Below, piece by piece: positions 24,191 to 33,532 of a stretch of 64,000 nt of DNA; positions within the stretch are counted from its first letter, which is position 1, and each line of letters starts with the position of its first letter. The notes beneath the pieces are model-generated. The model worked only from the letters and a program-made list of their open reading frames with translations. It had not been told where the DNA came from and made no database searches. This DNA is from an uncultured Collinsella sp. (lineage in GTDB: Bacteria > Actinomycetota > Coriobacteriia > Coriobacteriales > Coriobacteriaceae). The stretch covers positions 1 through 64,000 of the forward strand of contig CAUGGC010000010.1 of the NCBI GenBank assembly GCA_959599095.1. Reading direction: 5' to 3'. The translations under genes were made by a program, and so were the position numbers.

Positions 24191-27100
24191 ATGGTCTCTC
24201 GTATCTACGTGGAGAAGAAACCCGGGTTCGACGTCGAGGCTCAGCAGCTCAAGGGCGAGCTGACCGAAATTCTCGGCATCAAGGGCATCGAGGCCCTGAG
24301 GATCATCAACCGCTACGACGTCGAGGGCATCGACGAGGAGCTTTTCCGCTCCTGCGTGCCGACCGTCTTTAGCGAGCCCCAGGTCGATGTGACCTACGAC
24401 GAACTCCCCGCAAGCGATGGCGCCGTCTTTGCCGTCGAGTTCCTGCCTGGCCAGTTTGACCAGCGCGCCGACTCCGCCAGCGAGTGCGTGCAGCTCATCA
24501 GCCAGGGTGAGCGCCCCGCCGTGCGCTCCGCCAAGGTCTATATGATCTCGGGCGCTCTGGACGAGGCCGCCATCGAGGCCATCAAGCACTACGTGGTGAA
24601 TCCCGTCGAGGCCCGCATCGCCTCGCTCGACCTGCCCGAGACGCTGTACATGGAGACTCCCGAGCCCCAGCCCGTCGAGGTGCTCGACGGCTTCCGCAAG
24701 CTCGACGAGGCCGGCCTTGCCGCCTTTATCGCCGATCGCGGCCTTGCCATGGACGAGGCAGACATCGCCTTCTGCCAGCAGTACTTCCGCGATGAGGACC
24801 GCGACCCCACCATCACCGAGATCCGCGTGATCGACACCTATTGGTCCGACCACTGCCGCCACACCACTTTCGGCACCGTCCTGGACGACGTGACGATCGA
24901 CGACGCCGTGGTGCAGCAAGCCTTCGACCGCTACATGGAGATGCGCCACGAGCTCGGTCGCGACGCCAAGCCCGTCTGCCTCATGGACATGGGCACCATC
25001 GGCGCCAAGTACCTTAAGAAGACCGGCGTCATGACCGATGTCGACGAATCCGAGGAGATCAACGCCTGCACCGTCAAGGTGAAGGTCGATGTCGATGGCG
25101 AGGACCAGGACTGGCTGTTCCTCTTTAAGAACGAGACCCACAACCACCCGACCGAGATCGAGCCCTTCGGCGGTGCCGCCACCTGCGTGGGCGGCGCTAT
25201 CCGTGACCCGCTCTCGGGCCGCAGCTATGTGTACCAGGCCATGCGCGTCACCGGCGCCGGCGACCCCACCGTCCCGGTTTCCGAGACGCTCGAGGGCAAG
25301 CTGCCGCAGCGCAAGCTCGTGACTACTGCCGCCGCCGGCTACTCCAGCTACGGCAACCAGATCGGCCTTGCCACCGGTCAGGTCAACGAGCTCTATCACC
25401 CCGGCTACGTGGCCAAGCGCATGGAGGTCGGCGCCGTCGTGGGCGCTACCCCGGCAAACCACGTTCGTCGCGAGTGCCCCGCCCCCACCGACAAGATCAT
25501 CCTGCTGGGCGGCCGCACCGGCCGCGATGGCATCGGTGGCGCCACCGGCTCCTCCAAGACCCAGAACACCGAGTCCATCGAGACCTCGGGTGCCGAGGTC
25601 CAGAAGGGCAACGCCCCTGTCGAGCGCAAGCTGCAGCGTCTGTTCCGCCGCGGCGACGCCTGCCGTCTGATCAAGCGCTGCAACGACTTTGGCGCCGGCG
25701 GCGTCTCGGTCGCCGTGGGCGAGCTTGCCGACGGCCTGTATGTCGACCTGGACACCGTGACCAAGAAGTACGACGGCCTGGACGGCACCGAGCTCGCTAT
25801 CTCTGAGTCCCAGGAGCGCATGGCCTGCGCCGTCGCCGACGGTGACGTCGAGGAGTTCATGGGCTACGCCGCCGAGGAGAACCTGGAGGCGACCGTTATC
25901 GCCGAGGTTACCGCCGAGCCGCGCATGCGCATGGCCTGGAACGGCGTCGCTATCGTCGACCTATCCCGCGAGTTCCTCAACTCCAACGGCGCGCCCAAGC
26001 ACCAGATCGCCCACGTATGCGCCCGCAGCGTGTGGCAGCCCAGCTGGGCCGGCACCACGCTTGCCGAGCGCATGACCTCGCTTGTCACCGACCTCAACGT
26101 CGCTTCCAACAAGGGCCTTTCCGAGCGCTTCGACTCCACCATCGGCGCCGCGACCGTGCTCATGCCCTTTGGTGGCAAGACGCAGCTCACCCCAAGCTCG
26201 GCCATGGTCGCCAAGTTCCCCGTGGACGGCGAGACCACCACGGCGAGCGCTATGGCATGGGGCTTCAACCCCTACCTGATGGAAGCCGACCAATTTGCGG
26301 GCGCCTATCTGTCCGTGGTCGAGTCCATCGCCAAGCTCGTTGCCGCCGGCTTTGAGCACAAGCGCGCCTACCTCTCCTTCCAGGAGTACTTCGAGCGTCT
26401 GCGCACCGAGGCAGAGCGCTGGGGCAAGCCCATGGCTGCCGTCCTGGGCGCCCTCATGGCCCAGGTCGACCTGGGTGCCGGCGCCATCGGCGGCAAGGAC
26501 TCCATGAGCGGCTCATTTGAGGACGAGGCCGGCGAGCTCAACGTTCCGCCGACCCTGATCAGCTTCGCCGTCGCCGTGGGCAGGGCCGCCCGTGCCGTCT
26601 CGCCCGAGTTCAAGGGCCTCACGCACCGCGTCGTCCGCATCGCCCCCGCTACCTATGGCGAGGACTACCGTCCCGACGCCCAGCAGCTGCTCGCCGCGTT
26701 TGACGCCGTCGAGGCGCTCACTGCTACCGGCAACGCCCTGGCCATCTCCACGCCCGGCTACGGCTGCGGCGCCGAGAGCCTCTTTAAGATGTGCGTCGGT
26801 AACCAGATCGGCATCGAGCTTGCCGAGGATGTAGACGCAGAGAGCCTCTTCACCCCGCTCTACGGCAGCTTTATCGTCGAGCTCGCCGAGGATGCCGAGC
26901 TGCCCGAGGTCGCCGACGGCGTTGTCGTCGAGCCCCTGGGCACCACCGTCGAGGGCTATGTCATCGACACCGGCTCCGAGGTCATCAAGCTCTCCGAGCT
27001 CCAGGAGGCCTGGGAGAGCGGCATCGAGGGCGTCTTTGCCTACCGCAGCGCCGGCGAGACCCCCGAGGTCGAGACCATCGACTTCCGTGCCAAGGACATC

Positions 27101-27937
27101 CACGTGTACAGCGGCGCCAAGATCGCCCGTCCGCGCGTGATCATCCCCGTGTTCCCCGGCAACAACTGTGAGTACGACAGCGCACGTGCCTTCCGCGCAG
27201 CCGGTGCCGAAGCCGACACCTTCGTGATCAACAACCTCACGCCCGAGGCCGTCGCCGAGAGCACCCACGAGCTCGCCCGTCGTATTCGCCAGAGCCAGAT
27301 CGTCATGATCCCCGGCGGCTTCTCGGGCGGCGACGAGCCCGATGGCTCCGCCAAGTTCATCACGGCGTTCTTCCGCGCTCCCGAGGTCACCGAGGCAGTT
27401 CGCGACCTGCTCAAGGCCCGCGACGGCCTGATGCTGGGCATCTGCAACGGCTTCCAGGCCCTGGTCAAGCTCGGTCTGGTGCCCTATGGCGACATCGTCG
27501 ACGCCACGCCCGATGCGCCCACGTTGACGTTCAACACCATCGGTCGTCATCAGAGCCGTCTGGTGCGCACCCGCATCTCGTCCAACCTGTCCCCGTGGCT
27601 GTCGCAGTGCAGCCTGGACGACCCCTACACCGTCGCCATCAGCCACGGCGAGGGCCGCTTTGTCGCCAATGACGAAGTGCTCACCCAGCTGATCGCCAAC
27701 GGCCAGGTCGCCACGCAGTACGTGGGCGAGAACGGCAAGCCCAGCATGGATCTCTCCGTCAACCCCAACGGCTCCGCACTCGCCATCGAGGGCATCACGA
27801 GCCCCGACGGCCGCGTCCTGGGCAAGATGGGCCATGCCGAGCGTCGCGGCGACAACCTGTACCGTAACGTGCCCGAGCATGTCCCCGGCGATAAGTTCAT
27901 GCCGATCTTTGAGAGCGGCGTGGCCTACTTCGCTTAA
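24191..27937 (+). CDS. purL: Phosphoribosylformylglycinamidine synthase, long PurL
   Basis: This enzyme of purine synthesis turns FGAR, ATP and glutamine into FGAM. The 1,248-residue chain carries both the synthetase and the glutamine amidotransferase, which in many bacteria are separate PurL, PurQ and PurS. Visible landmarks are DTYWSDHCRHTTFGT, KNETHNHPTEIEPFGGAATCVGG, DFGAGGVSVAVGEL and, at the C-terminus, PGNNCEYDSARAF, PGGFSGGDEPDGS and the glutaminase nucleophile in LGICNGFQAL. The ATG at 24191 has AGGAAGGCAGG upstream; an earlier in-frame ATG lacks one. It is transcribed alone, with a strong terminator. Confidence 0.96.
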   Translation: MVSRIYVEKKPGFDVEAQQLKGELTEILGIKGIEALRIINRYDVEGIDEELFRSCVPTVFSEPQVDVTYDELPASDGAVFAVEFLPGQFDQRADSASECVQLISQGERPAVRSAKVYMISGALDEAAIEAIKHYVVNPVEARIASLDLPETLYMETPEPQPVEVLDGFRKLDEAGLAAFIADRGLAMDEADIAFCQQYFRDEDRDPTITEIRVIDTYWSDHCRHTTFGTVLDDVTIDDAVVQQAFDRYMEMRHELGRDAKPVCLMDMGTIGAKYLKKTGVMTDVDESEEINACTVKVKVDVDGEDQDWLFLFKNETHNHPTEIEPFGGAATCVGGAIRDPLSGRSYVYQAMRVTGAGDPTVPVSETLEGKLPQRKLVTTAAAGYSSYGNQIGLATGQVNELYHPGYVAKRMEVGAVVGATPANHVRRECPAPTDKIILLGGRTGRDGIGGATGSSKTQNTESIETSGAEVQKGNAPVERKLQRLFRRGDACRLIKRCNDFGAGGVSVAVGELADGLYVDLDTVTKKYDGLDGTELAISESQERMACAVADGDVEEFMGYAAEENLEATVIAEVTAEPRMRMAWNGVAIVDLSREFLNSNGAPKHQIAHVCARSVWQPSWAGTTLAERMTSLVTDLNVASNKGLSERFDSTIGAATVLMPFGGKTQLTPSSAMVAKFPVDGETTTASAMAWGFNPYLMEADQFAGAYLSVVESIAKLVAAGFEHKRAYLSFQEYFERLRTEAERWGKPMAAVLGALMAQVDLGAGAIGGKDSMSGSFEDEAGELNVPPTLISFAVAVGRAARAVSPEFKGLTHRVVRIAPATYGEDYRPDAQQLLAAFDAVEALTATGNALAISTPGYGCGAESLFKMCVGNQIGIELAEDVDAESLFTPLYGSFIVELAEDAELPEVADGVVVEPLGTTVEGYVIDTGSEVIKLSELQEAWESGIEGVFAYRSAGETPEVETIDFRAKDIHVYSGAKIARPRVIIPVFPGNNCEYDSARAFRAAGAEADTFVINNLTPEAVAESTHELARRIRQSQIVMIPGGFSGGDEPDGSAKFITAFFRAPEVTEAVRDLLKARDGLMLGICNGFQALVKLGLVPYGDIVDATPDAPTLTFNTIGRHQSRLVRTRISSNLSPWLSQCSLDDPYTVAISHGEGRFVANDEVLTQLIANGQVATQYVGENGKPSMDLSVNPNGSALAIEGITSPDGRVLGKMGHAERRGDNLYRNVPEHVPGDKFMPIFESGVAYFA

Positions 27938-27974
27938 ACCTTTCCCATCAGGTACAATCCCTTCGGGTAACAAC

Positions 27975-28011
27975 ACCCGCCACCGACACATCCGGTGGCG
28001 GGTTCTTTTTT
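27975..28011 (+). terminator. Terminator of purL
   Basis: ACCCGCCACCG pairs with CGGTGGCGGGT around a short loop and is followed by TCTTTTTT, about 40 bases past the purL stop. Confidence 0.92.
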
Positions 28012-28036
28012 ACTTCGCGCATGTAGGAAGGACATC

Positions 28037-28972
28037 ATGGAAAGCCGCAAGCCGTATCTCGCCACCCTGCCCGGACTCATCCTGGGCTGTCTTGTTTGCT
28101 GTGCACTCTGGGGATCGGCCTTTCCCTGCATCAAGATCGGCTACGCACTCTTTAGCATCCCAGCGCACGATAGCGCTTCGCAGCTGCTCTTTGCAGGTTT
28201 ACGCTTTACGCTTGCCGGCGCCCTGGTTATCGTTGGGATGAGCGCGGCCCAACGCCGCCCCCTCATACCGCAAGCGCGCGACATCAAGCCCATCTTTGTC
28301 TTGTCGCTCTTCCAGACTATCGGGCAGTACTTCTTTTTCTATCTGGGCCTCTCGCGCGCCAGCGCCATGTCGAGCTCCATCATCGAGGCCAGCGCCAACT
28401 TCCTAGCCATCCTCTTTGCCGCCCTGGCGTTTCGCACCGAAAAGCTCGATGCGGCCAAAGTGCTCGGCTGCGTACTGGGCTTTGCCGGTGTCGCGCTCGT
28501 CAACCTTTCGGGCGCGGACGGCACCTTTGGCTTCAGGCTCGATGGCGAGGGCTTTATCCTGGCCTCCACCGTCGCGGGTGCCCTATCGACCTGCCTGATC
28601 GGCATCTTCTCGCGCGAGCACGACGGCGTCTTGCTTGCCGGGTGGCAGTTTTTAGTCGGTGGCGTGGTCCTTACCGCCATCGGGTTTTTGATGGGCGGCA
28701 CGTTGTCCCCCACCGAAATCGCCCCCGCCATCGCGCTCATCATCTACATGGCGCTTATCTCCGCGGTCGCCTACTCGCTGTGGTCGCGCCTGCTTGCCGC
28801 CAACCCCGTCAGCCGCGTCTCGGTCTTTGGGTTTATGAACCCGGTCTTTGGCGTGCTGCTGAGCGCGCTGCTGCTCGGCGAGGGCGCTGGCACGAGCCCC
28901 GTTACTGTCATCGTTGCCCTGCTGTTGGTTTGCGGCGGCATCATCATCGTAAACAAGCCCAAAAAGGCCTAG
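28037..28972 (+). CDS. EamA-family (DMT) transporter
   Basis: The 311-residue protein has ten hydrophobic segments arranged as two EamA repeats, the standard drug/metabolite transporter layout. LGCLVCCALWGSAFPCIKIGY at the start, ASAMSSSIIEASANFLAILFAAL in the first repeat and SVFGFMNPVFGVLLSALLLGEG in the second are typical. These exporters move amino acids, metabolites or drugs and the substrate is unknown. The ATG at 28037 has AGGAAGGA 6 bases upstream. Transcription is independent, between the purL terminator and a bidirectional terminator. Confidence 0.88.
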   Translation: MESRKPYLATLPGLILGCLVCCALWGSAFPCIKIGYALFSIPAHDSASQLLFAGLRFTLAGALVIVGMSAAQRRPLIPQARDIKPIFVLSLFQTIGQYFFFYLGLSRASAMSSSIIEASANFLAILFAALAFRTEKLDAAKVLGCVLGFAGVALVNLSGADGTFGFRLDGEGFILASTVAGALSTCLIGIFSREHDGVLLAGWQFLVGGVVLTAIGFLMGGTLSPTEIAPAIALIIYMALISAVAYSLWSRLLAANPVSRVSVFGFMNPVFGVLLSALLLGEGAGTSPVTVIVALLLVCGGIIIVNKPKKA

Positions 28973-29043
28973 CGAACTGCCTCGTTCCAAGAAAAAGACG
29001 AGGCGTATCTTCGACAGCCGCTACTAATCCCGCCAACGCAATA

Positions 29044-29082
29044 GGGGCGCACGACCATCAATGCGGTCGTGTGCCCCTTTTC
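29044..29082. terminator. Bidirectional terminator between EamA and GGDEF genes
   Basis: GGGGCGCACGACC and GGTCGTGTGCCCC form a 13-bp stem with one mismatch, followed on the plus strand by TTTT. It lies between two convergent genes and ends next to the GGDEF stop codon. Confidence 0.8.
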
Positions 29083-30225
29083 CTAGTGTATCTGAACGCC
29101 GGCTTTCTTTTTCTCGGCCTTGACGCGGTAGAGCTCCGCATCGGCAGCGCGAAGTAAGTCTTGCCAGGTATCAACACTATCGCCGACCCGCGCGTAACCG
29201 ATGGACATCCGCAATGCATACGGCACCTCGGCATGCGCGAGCTCGTCGTTGATTGTCGCGCACAGATGCATGACATCCTGTTCCGCCACTGCCTTTTGGA
29301 GCACCACGAACTCATCGCCACCGTAGCGTGCGATAAAGCCACCAGACGCCGAGCAGACCTCTTTGAGCGCAGCGGATATAACCTGAAGAGCATGGTCGCC
29401 CTCCACATGTCCATAGCGATCGTTAATCTGCTTAAAGCCGTCGGCGTCCATCATGAGCAGATACACATCTTCGGCCTGATCCACATTTGAGAAGAGCGAC
29501 AGGATATAGGTCTCAAAACGGTTGCGATTGTTGAGGTCAGTCAACGGGTCGGTCGAGATGAGCTGCTCCTGGCAGATGATATAGAGCAGCAACATGCTAA
29601 TCATTATGCCGACACAAAGGCCAGGCACCGAGTATACGATCTGAAAGGTACCGCCCACCAGGGCCGGAATGGCGAAAAATGCCAAGGTTCGATAGATAGC
29701 CTTCGTCTGCAGGCTCTCGACCCTGCGAGATTGCACAAACGCATGCAGGGACGTATGTATAACGTAACAGTAGCTGACAATGGGCTGGATCATATAGGCA
29801 AAGCCGCGACGATACACGCCCTGCGAATCGATATAGAACAAGGCGTGCGTCCAGTAACTGGTAAAAGCCAGCACGACCACCAGAGCCGTAGGCAACGTTA
29901 CAAGCACCACCCTATAGCGCGAGGTCACAAGGCGAGAGCCCTGCATCGTCTCGGAATAGATAAACCAAATGAGACACGCGATGGCAAAGAGCGAAAACGA
30001 AACCGCGTTGGAAATCCAGTTGGCAGCAATACCCAACGTGCCGTCCGCACCATCCGAAAGCGTCCAGATCATATCGAATAATATGTACGCGGCAGAGGTG
30101 TAGCCAAGCATGCTAAACAATAGCTGCAGGGTGCTCGAGAACAAGGAGCGACGACTTCGCGCGGCAAGCCCGATAAGAACAATCATGCATAGCAGGAATA
30201 TCTCAATCTTGAGTGCCTTAACCAC
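29083..30225 (-). CDS. Membrane-bound GGDEF diguanylate cyclase
   Basis: The 380-residue protein has an N-terminal sensor of about seven membrane segments (~1-215) and a C-terminal GGDEF domain (~225-375). The active-site loop is RYGGDEF, and DPLTDLNNRNRFE and MDADGFKQINDRYGH are also intact, so it should make cyclic-di-GMP from GTP. There is no EAL domain. A GTG at 30225 with GGG about 10 bases upstream is my chosen start; a TTG 18 bases earlier is the alternative. The 7TM architecture resembles 7TMR-type extracellular sensors. The ligand is unknown. Confidence 0.88.
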   Translation of the reverse strand: MVKALKIEIFLLCMIVLIGLAARSRRSLFSSTLQLLFSMLGYTSAAYILFDMIWTLSDGADGTLGIAANWISNAVSFSLFAIACLIWFIYSETMQGSRLVTSRYRVVLVTLPTALVVVLAFTSYWTHALFYIDSQGVYRRGFAYMIQPIVSYCYVIHTSLHAFVQSRRVESLQTKAIYRTLAFFAIPALVGGTFQIVYSVPGLCVGIMISMLLLYIICQEQLISTDPLTDLNNRNRFETYILSLFSNVDQAEDVYLLMMDADGFKQINDRYGHVEGDHALQVISAALKEVCSASGGFIARYGGDEFVVLQKAVAEQDVMHLCATINDELAHAEVPYALRMSIGYARVGDSVDTWQDLLRAADAELYRVKAEKKKAGVQIH

Positions 30226-30326
30226 TAGACGCCATCCCTTCAATATCCGAATGGTCAGAATCGCCCAATTCGAATCAGGGCAATAAACACCCCTTTACTC
30301 CGCAGGGGTAAAGGGAATCATAGCAA

Positions 30327-30368
30327 AGCGCCCGAACATCACTGCAAAACAGTTTCTGTTCGGGCGCT
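30327..30368 (-). terminator. Hairpin terminator after the KdgT-type gene
   Basis: A perfect 12-bp stem (AGCGCCCGAACA/TGTTCGGGCGCT) with an 18-base loop lies about 45 bases past the stop codon. The following TTTGCT is a weak T-run. Confidence 0.55.
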
Positions 30369-30414
30369 CGGACGGCGCGAATTGCACGCCGGAATCAATT
30401 ATCGGTAACGGCCG

Positions 30415-31437
30415 TTACTCGCCATCGATGTCGGTCGCGACGGCCTCCTCGATGGCCTCGACACCGGCAGGCGACAGGTCCTCCTTGCCCTGGCAGAACT
30501 TCTTGTCGACCCAGCCGGTCAGAATCGGAGCCATGATTGCCGTGATGATAACGGCAGTGGCGATCTGGGCGTACGCGGTGGGCGCAAGCTCGGCGTAGCG
30601 CGGCGCGACCTCGGCGAGAGCAACCGGCGTGGTCATAGCCGTGCCGGCGATGGTGGAACAAGCCACGGCAGCCTTGCCGTTACCACCGCACAGGCGCTCG
30701 AACGCAAAGGTGATGGGACCGACGACAAACAGCGTGACAAGGCCCAGCAAGATGCCGGAAATACCGCCGGTGATAAAGCTCGACAGGCTCATGGACGCGC
30801 CAAGCTGAAATCCGATGACGGCAATCGCAGGGTTGGAACCGGGAACCAGCAGGTTCTTGATAAACGGGAACAGGTTGCCCAGAACCATGCCGATAACGAG
30901 CGGCAAAATGGAGCCGATGATAGTACCGACAGGGATGTTGGCAAGACCCGAAACACCAAGGATGATCATCGTGACGGCGGGGCCGGCCGTAAAGAACAGG
31001 ATACCGACGGCGCCCTGCTCGGACTCATCGCCGAACTCGCCCATGATGCCCGTATAGAGCGCCATGTTGCAAAACGTAATGCCGCCGATGATAGACACGG
31101 AGCTCAGACCCAGGAAGTTGTCGTTAAAGAAATATGCCACGCCTAGGCCGAGAGCCGCTGCGACGACCAGCTTGGGAATCAGCACGACGATACCGGTCTT
31201 GATGGCGCCCGGCGTGGACTTAAAGCTGATGCCGGCGCCCACGAACAGCAGGATCGCGGCGACGATGGTATTGGAGCCACCGCGGCAGGCAGCCGTAAAG
31301 AAGCCGCCGATCTCAAAAACCTGCGGGCAGAAGGTGTTGAGCAAAAGACCGACGATCATCGGATAGATCATGATGTCGCCCGGGATGCGCGGAACCTTGA
31401 ATTTCTTTTGCTCGTTGGCAGTCGCTTCCTGTGCCAT
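30415..31437 (-). CDS. kdgT: 2-keto-3-deoxygluconate permease family protein
   Basis: The 340-residue membrane protein matches the KdgT family of proton symporters for 2-keto-3-deoxygluconate, a pectin breakdown product. Family text includes RIPGDIMIYPMIVGLLLNTFCP, GGSNTIVAAILLFVGAGI, GGITFCNMALYTGIMGEFGDE and ACSTIAGTAMTTPVALAEVAP. About ten membrane segments are present. The ATG at 31437 has GGGGG 6 bases upstream, and a TTCCGC/GCGGAA hairpin overlaps the area just ahead of it. No pectin-degradation genes are adjacent, so the real substrate could be a related organic acid. Confidence 0.87.
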   Translation of the reverse strand: MAQEATANEQKKFKVPRIPGDIMIYPMIVGLLLNTFCPQVFEIGGFFTAACRGGSNTIVAAILLFVGAGISFKSTPGAIKTGIVVLIPKLVVAAALGLGVAYFFNDNFLGLSSVSIIGGITFCNMALYTGIMGEFGDESEQGAVGILFFTAGPAVTMIILGVSGLANIPVGTIIGSILPLVIGMVLGNLFPFIKNLLVPGSNPAIAVIGFQLGASMSLSSFITGGISGILLGLVTLFVVGPITFAFERLCGGNGKAAVACSTIAGTAMTTPVALAEVAPRYAELAPTAYAQIATAVIITAIMAPILTGWVDKKFCQGKEDLSPAGVEAIEEAVATDIDGE

Positions 31438-31587
31438 GAAACCCCCATTTCCGCTGACGCGGAACAAAAGCCCACGTCATGCTTTGCTACAGTAAAGTTT
31501 GACCATGGTACCAGAAGAAATAGACCAGCTCGGTGAAAAATTCGACAAGTTGGGATGGAACGAGATTCGGCGCCCGCGACGCCACCC

Positions 31588-31911
31588 CTATATAAGGCTC
31601 AAGACGATATAGAGTACGATGCCCGAGACGCAGCACCACAGCATCGATTTTGTCTTGACCGCCACGACCACGACGCCGGCGGCCGCAATCCAGGGAACCA
31701 AGGCAGGCCAGAGTCCCGCGTCGAACGCGCCGGGGCTCACCAAGTCGTTGGCGACCAGCGCGGCAAAGGCAGCGGGCGGGATATAGCCCAGGGCCTCGGT
31801 AATGCGGGGCGACAGGGTCCGCCCGCGCAAGGCGAACGCCGGCGCGATGCGAAAGAACGCGATAGCAGCCCACGACGACAGCCACAGAACCAAGAACTCG
31901 TTAACGGGCAT
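31588..31911 (-). CDS. azlD: AzlD-family branched-chain amino acid exporter subunit
   Basis: This small membrane protein of 107 residues has four hydrophobic segments and the AzlD family text TEALGYIPPAAFAALVANDL. With AzlC it forms an exporter of branched-chain amino acids (the AzlCD/BrnFE type). The ATG at 31911 overlaps the end of azlC by 11 bases, which supports translational coupling. Longer upstream frames would read through azlC and were rejected. Confidence 0.88.
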   Translation of the reverse strand: MPVNEFLVLWLSSWAAIAFFRIAPAFALRGRTLSPRITEALGYIPPAAFAALVANDLVSPGAFDAGLWPALVPWIAAAGVVVVAVKTKSMLWCCVSGIVLYIVLSLI

Positions 31912-32593
31912 CGCGGGCACCTCTTCCGTCAAATACAGCATCGCACGCCAGCGCAATGGCAATGCCGACCACGACGCTTGCCGGCACGGCAATATTCGTG
32001 AGGCCCAAGAACTTGCATACGGCGACGGACACCGCGCCCGAAACCGCCGCGACAACGTTGCCGCGCGACAGCCGCTGCGAAAAGAGCAGGCAGATAAAGA
32101 GCGAGGTGCAGACAAAGGCTGCAATGGCGGTGGGAACATCGACAACGGTGCCGACGATGCCGCCCGTCGTACACGAAACGCCCCATGTTGCGATAAGGAT
32201 CACGTTGAGCACGAAGGACTCACGCGGGCCCCAGTCGTCCTTCTCGACCAAATTGGCTAGCGAGATGCCGTACGCTTCTTCGGTAAGCGTCGCGGTGACC
32301 GCCAGCGTCTGACACTTCGAGGCACTCTTCAGATGCGGGGCAAGCGATGCCGAATATAGTGCAAAACGCGAGGAGATGGCGGCGACGCTCGCGATAATCG
32401 AAGGTGCCGGTACGCCCGCCAGCCAAAGATTGCAGATCATAAACTGGCCGCTGCCCGTCACAAACGTGCTGCTCAGGGCAAAGACCATCCAGGGCTCCAT
32501 TCCCGTCTGCCCCATGATCATTCCGCACGGCGCGCCTATTGCAACATAGGTAAGCATCACTGGCCAGACGGTTCTAACGATTTTGAGCACCAT
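31901..32593 (-). CDS. azlC: AzlC-family branched-chain amino acid exporter subunit
   Basis: The 230-residue larger subunit of the AzlCD exporter has about six hydrophobic segments. VAIGAPCGMIMGQTG, STFVTGSGQF, SSRFALYSASLAPHL and LTEEAYGIS are characteristic of the family. The ATG at 32593 has GAGAAG upstream; a longer N-terminus lacks a binding site. It precedes azlD in an operon. Together with the liv importer, the window encodes both uptake and export of leucine-type amino acids. Confidence 0.9.
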   Translation of the reverse strand: MVLKIVRTVWPVMLTYVAIGAPCGMIMGQTGMEPWMVFALSSTFVTGSGQFMICNLWLAGVPAPSIIASVAAISSRFALYSASLAPHLKSASKCQTLAVTATLTEEAYGISLANLVEKDDWGPRESFVLNVILIATWGVSCTTGGIVGTVVDVPTAIAAFVCTSLFICLLFSQRLSRGNVVAAVSGAVSVAVCKFLGLTNIAVPASVVVGIAIALACDAVFDGRGARDAR

Positions 32594-32719
32594 ACGCTTC
32601 TCATCCTGACAAGGTCTCCGAGCCGCATGTAGCGACACGGCAGAATCATCATCCGACAGCAACCGAGTTCACCTACAATTGCCACCGGATCGAAAGACAC
32701 AACTTTTTAGGAAGTCATT

Positions 32720-33532
32720 ATGACAGCTATCGATCGAGACCGGGCGCGCGCGGCCTTCAAAAGCTACACCGATGCCTACGACGCCACCAACCCACGCATC
32801 GCACTCAAAATCGAGCATACGTACCACGTGGCCGAGGCGTGCGATGCCGTAGCGCGCGAGCAGGGCTGGTCGTCAGAAGATATTGACCTGGCATGGCTTT
32901 GCGGCCTGCTACACGATATGGGCCGCTTTGAGCAGCTGCGACGCTGGGACACCTTTAAGGACGCCGAGAGCATGAGCCATGCGGCGCTGGGCATCGAGGT
33001 CCTCTTTGGCGAGAATCCCGACGATGCACCCGCCGTAACGAGCATCCGCGACTTTATCGATGACCCGGCAGAAGATGAGCTCATCCGAGCGAGCATTGCC
33101 TATCACAGCGATTTCCGCCTACCCGCGCGGCTCGACGTGCGCACGCGGAGCTTCTGCGATATCGTGCGCGATGGTGACAAGATCGACATTATGCGCACCA
33201 TCGCCGACAGCACCGTCGACACTATCCTCAAGGTGGACGAGAAGACGTTTCTCGGCAGCCGTTTCTCGTCGCCGACACTTGCCGCCTTTGACGAGCACCG
33301 CTGCGTCGCACGCGATGAGCGCGATGAGCCCGCCGACTTCTTGGTGGGGCTTATCTGCTTTATGTTTGAGCTCGTCTATCCAGCAAGCCGCGCGCTGGCG
33401 CGCGAACAGGGCGATATCCACCGCCTGCTCGACGCGCCCTTTGGCATTACGCGGCCCTTTACCGACCCCGCCACGCAGGCAACCTGGAGCCGCCTAAAGG
33501 ACGAGATGCGCGACTGGCTGGCGCGCGCTTAG
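32720..33532 (+). CDS. HD-domain phosphohydrolase
   Basis: The 270-residue protein has the metal-binding pattern of HD hydrolases: His in IEHTYHVAEAC, the HD pair in LLHDMGRFEQ, a later His pair region in ESMSHAALG and AYHSDF, and Asp in VRDGDKIDIMRT. It probably hydrolyses a phosphate ester or nucleotide in the cytoplasm, with unknown substrate. AGGAAG precedes the ATG. It overlaps the convergent etfA gene by four bases at the stop codons. There is no partner gene to suggest a function. Confidence 0.8.
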   Translation: MTAIDRDRARAAFKSYTDAYDATNPRIALKIEHTYHVAEACDAVAREQGWSSEDIDLAWLCGLLHDMGRFEQLRRWDTFKDAESMSHAALGIEVLFGENPDDAPAVTSIRDFIDDPAEDELIRASIAYHSDFRLPARLDVRTRSFCDIVRDGDKIDIMRTIADSTVDTILKVDEKTFLGSRFSSPTLAAFDEHRCVARDERDEPADFLVGLICFMFELVYPASRALAREQGDIHRLLDAPFGITRPFTDPATQATWSRLKDEMRDWLARA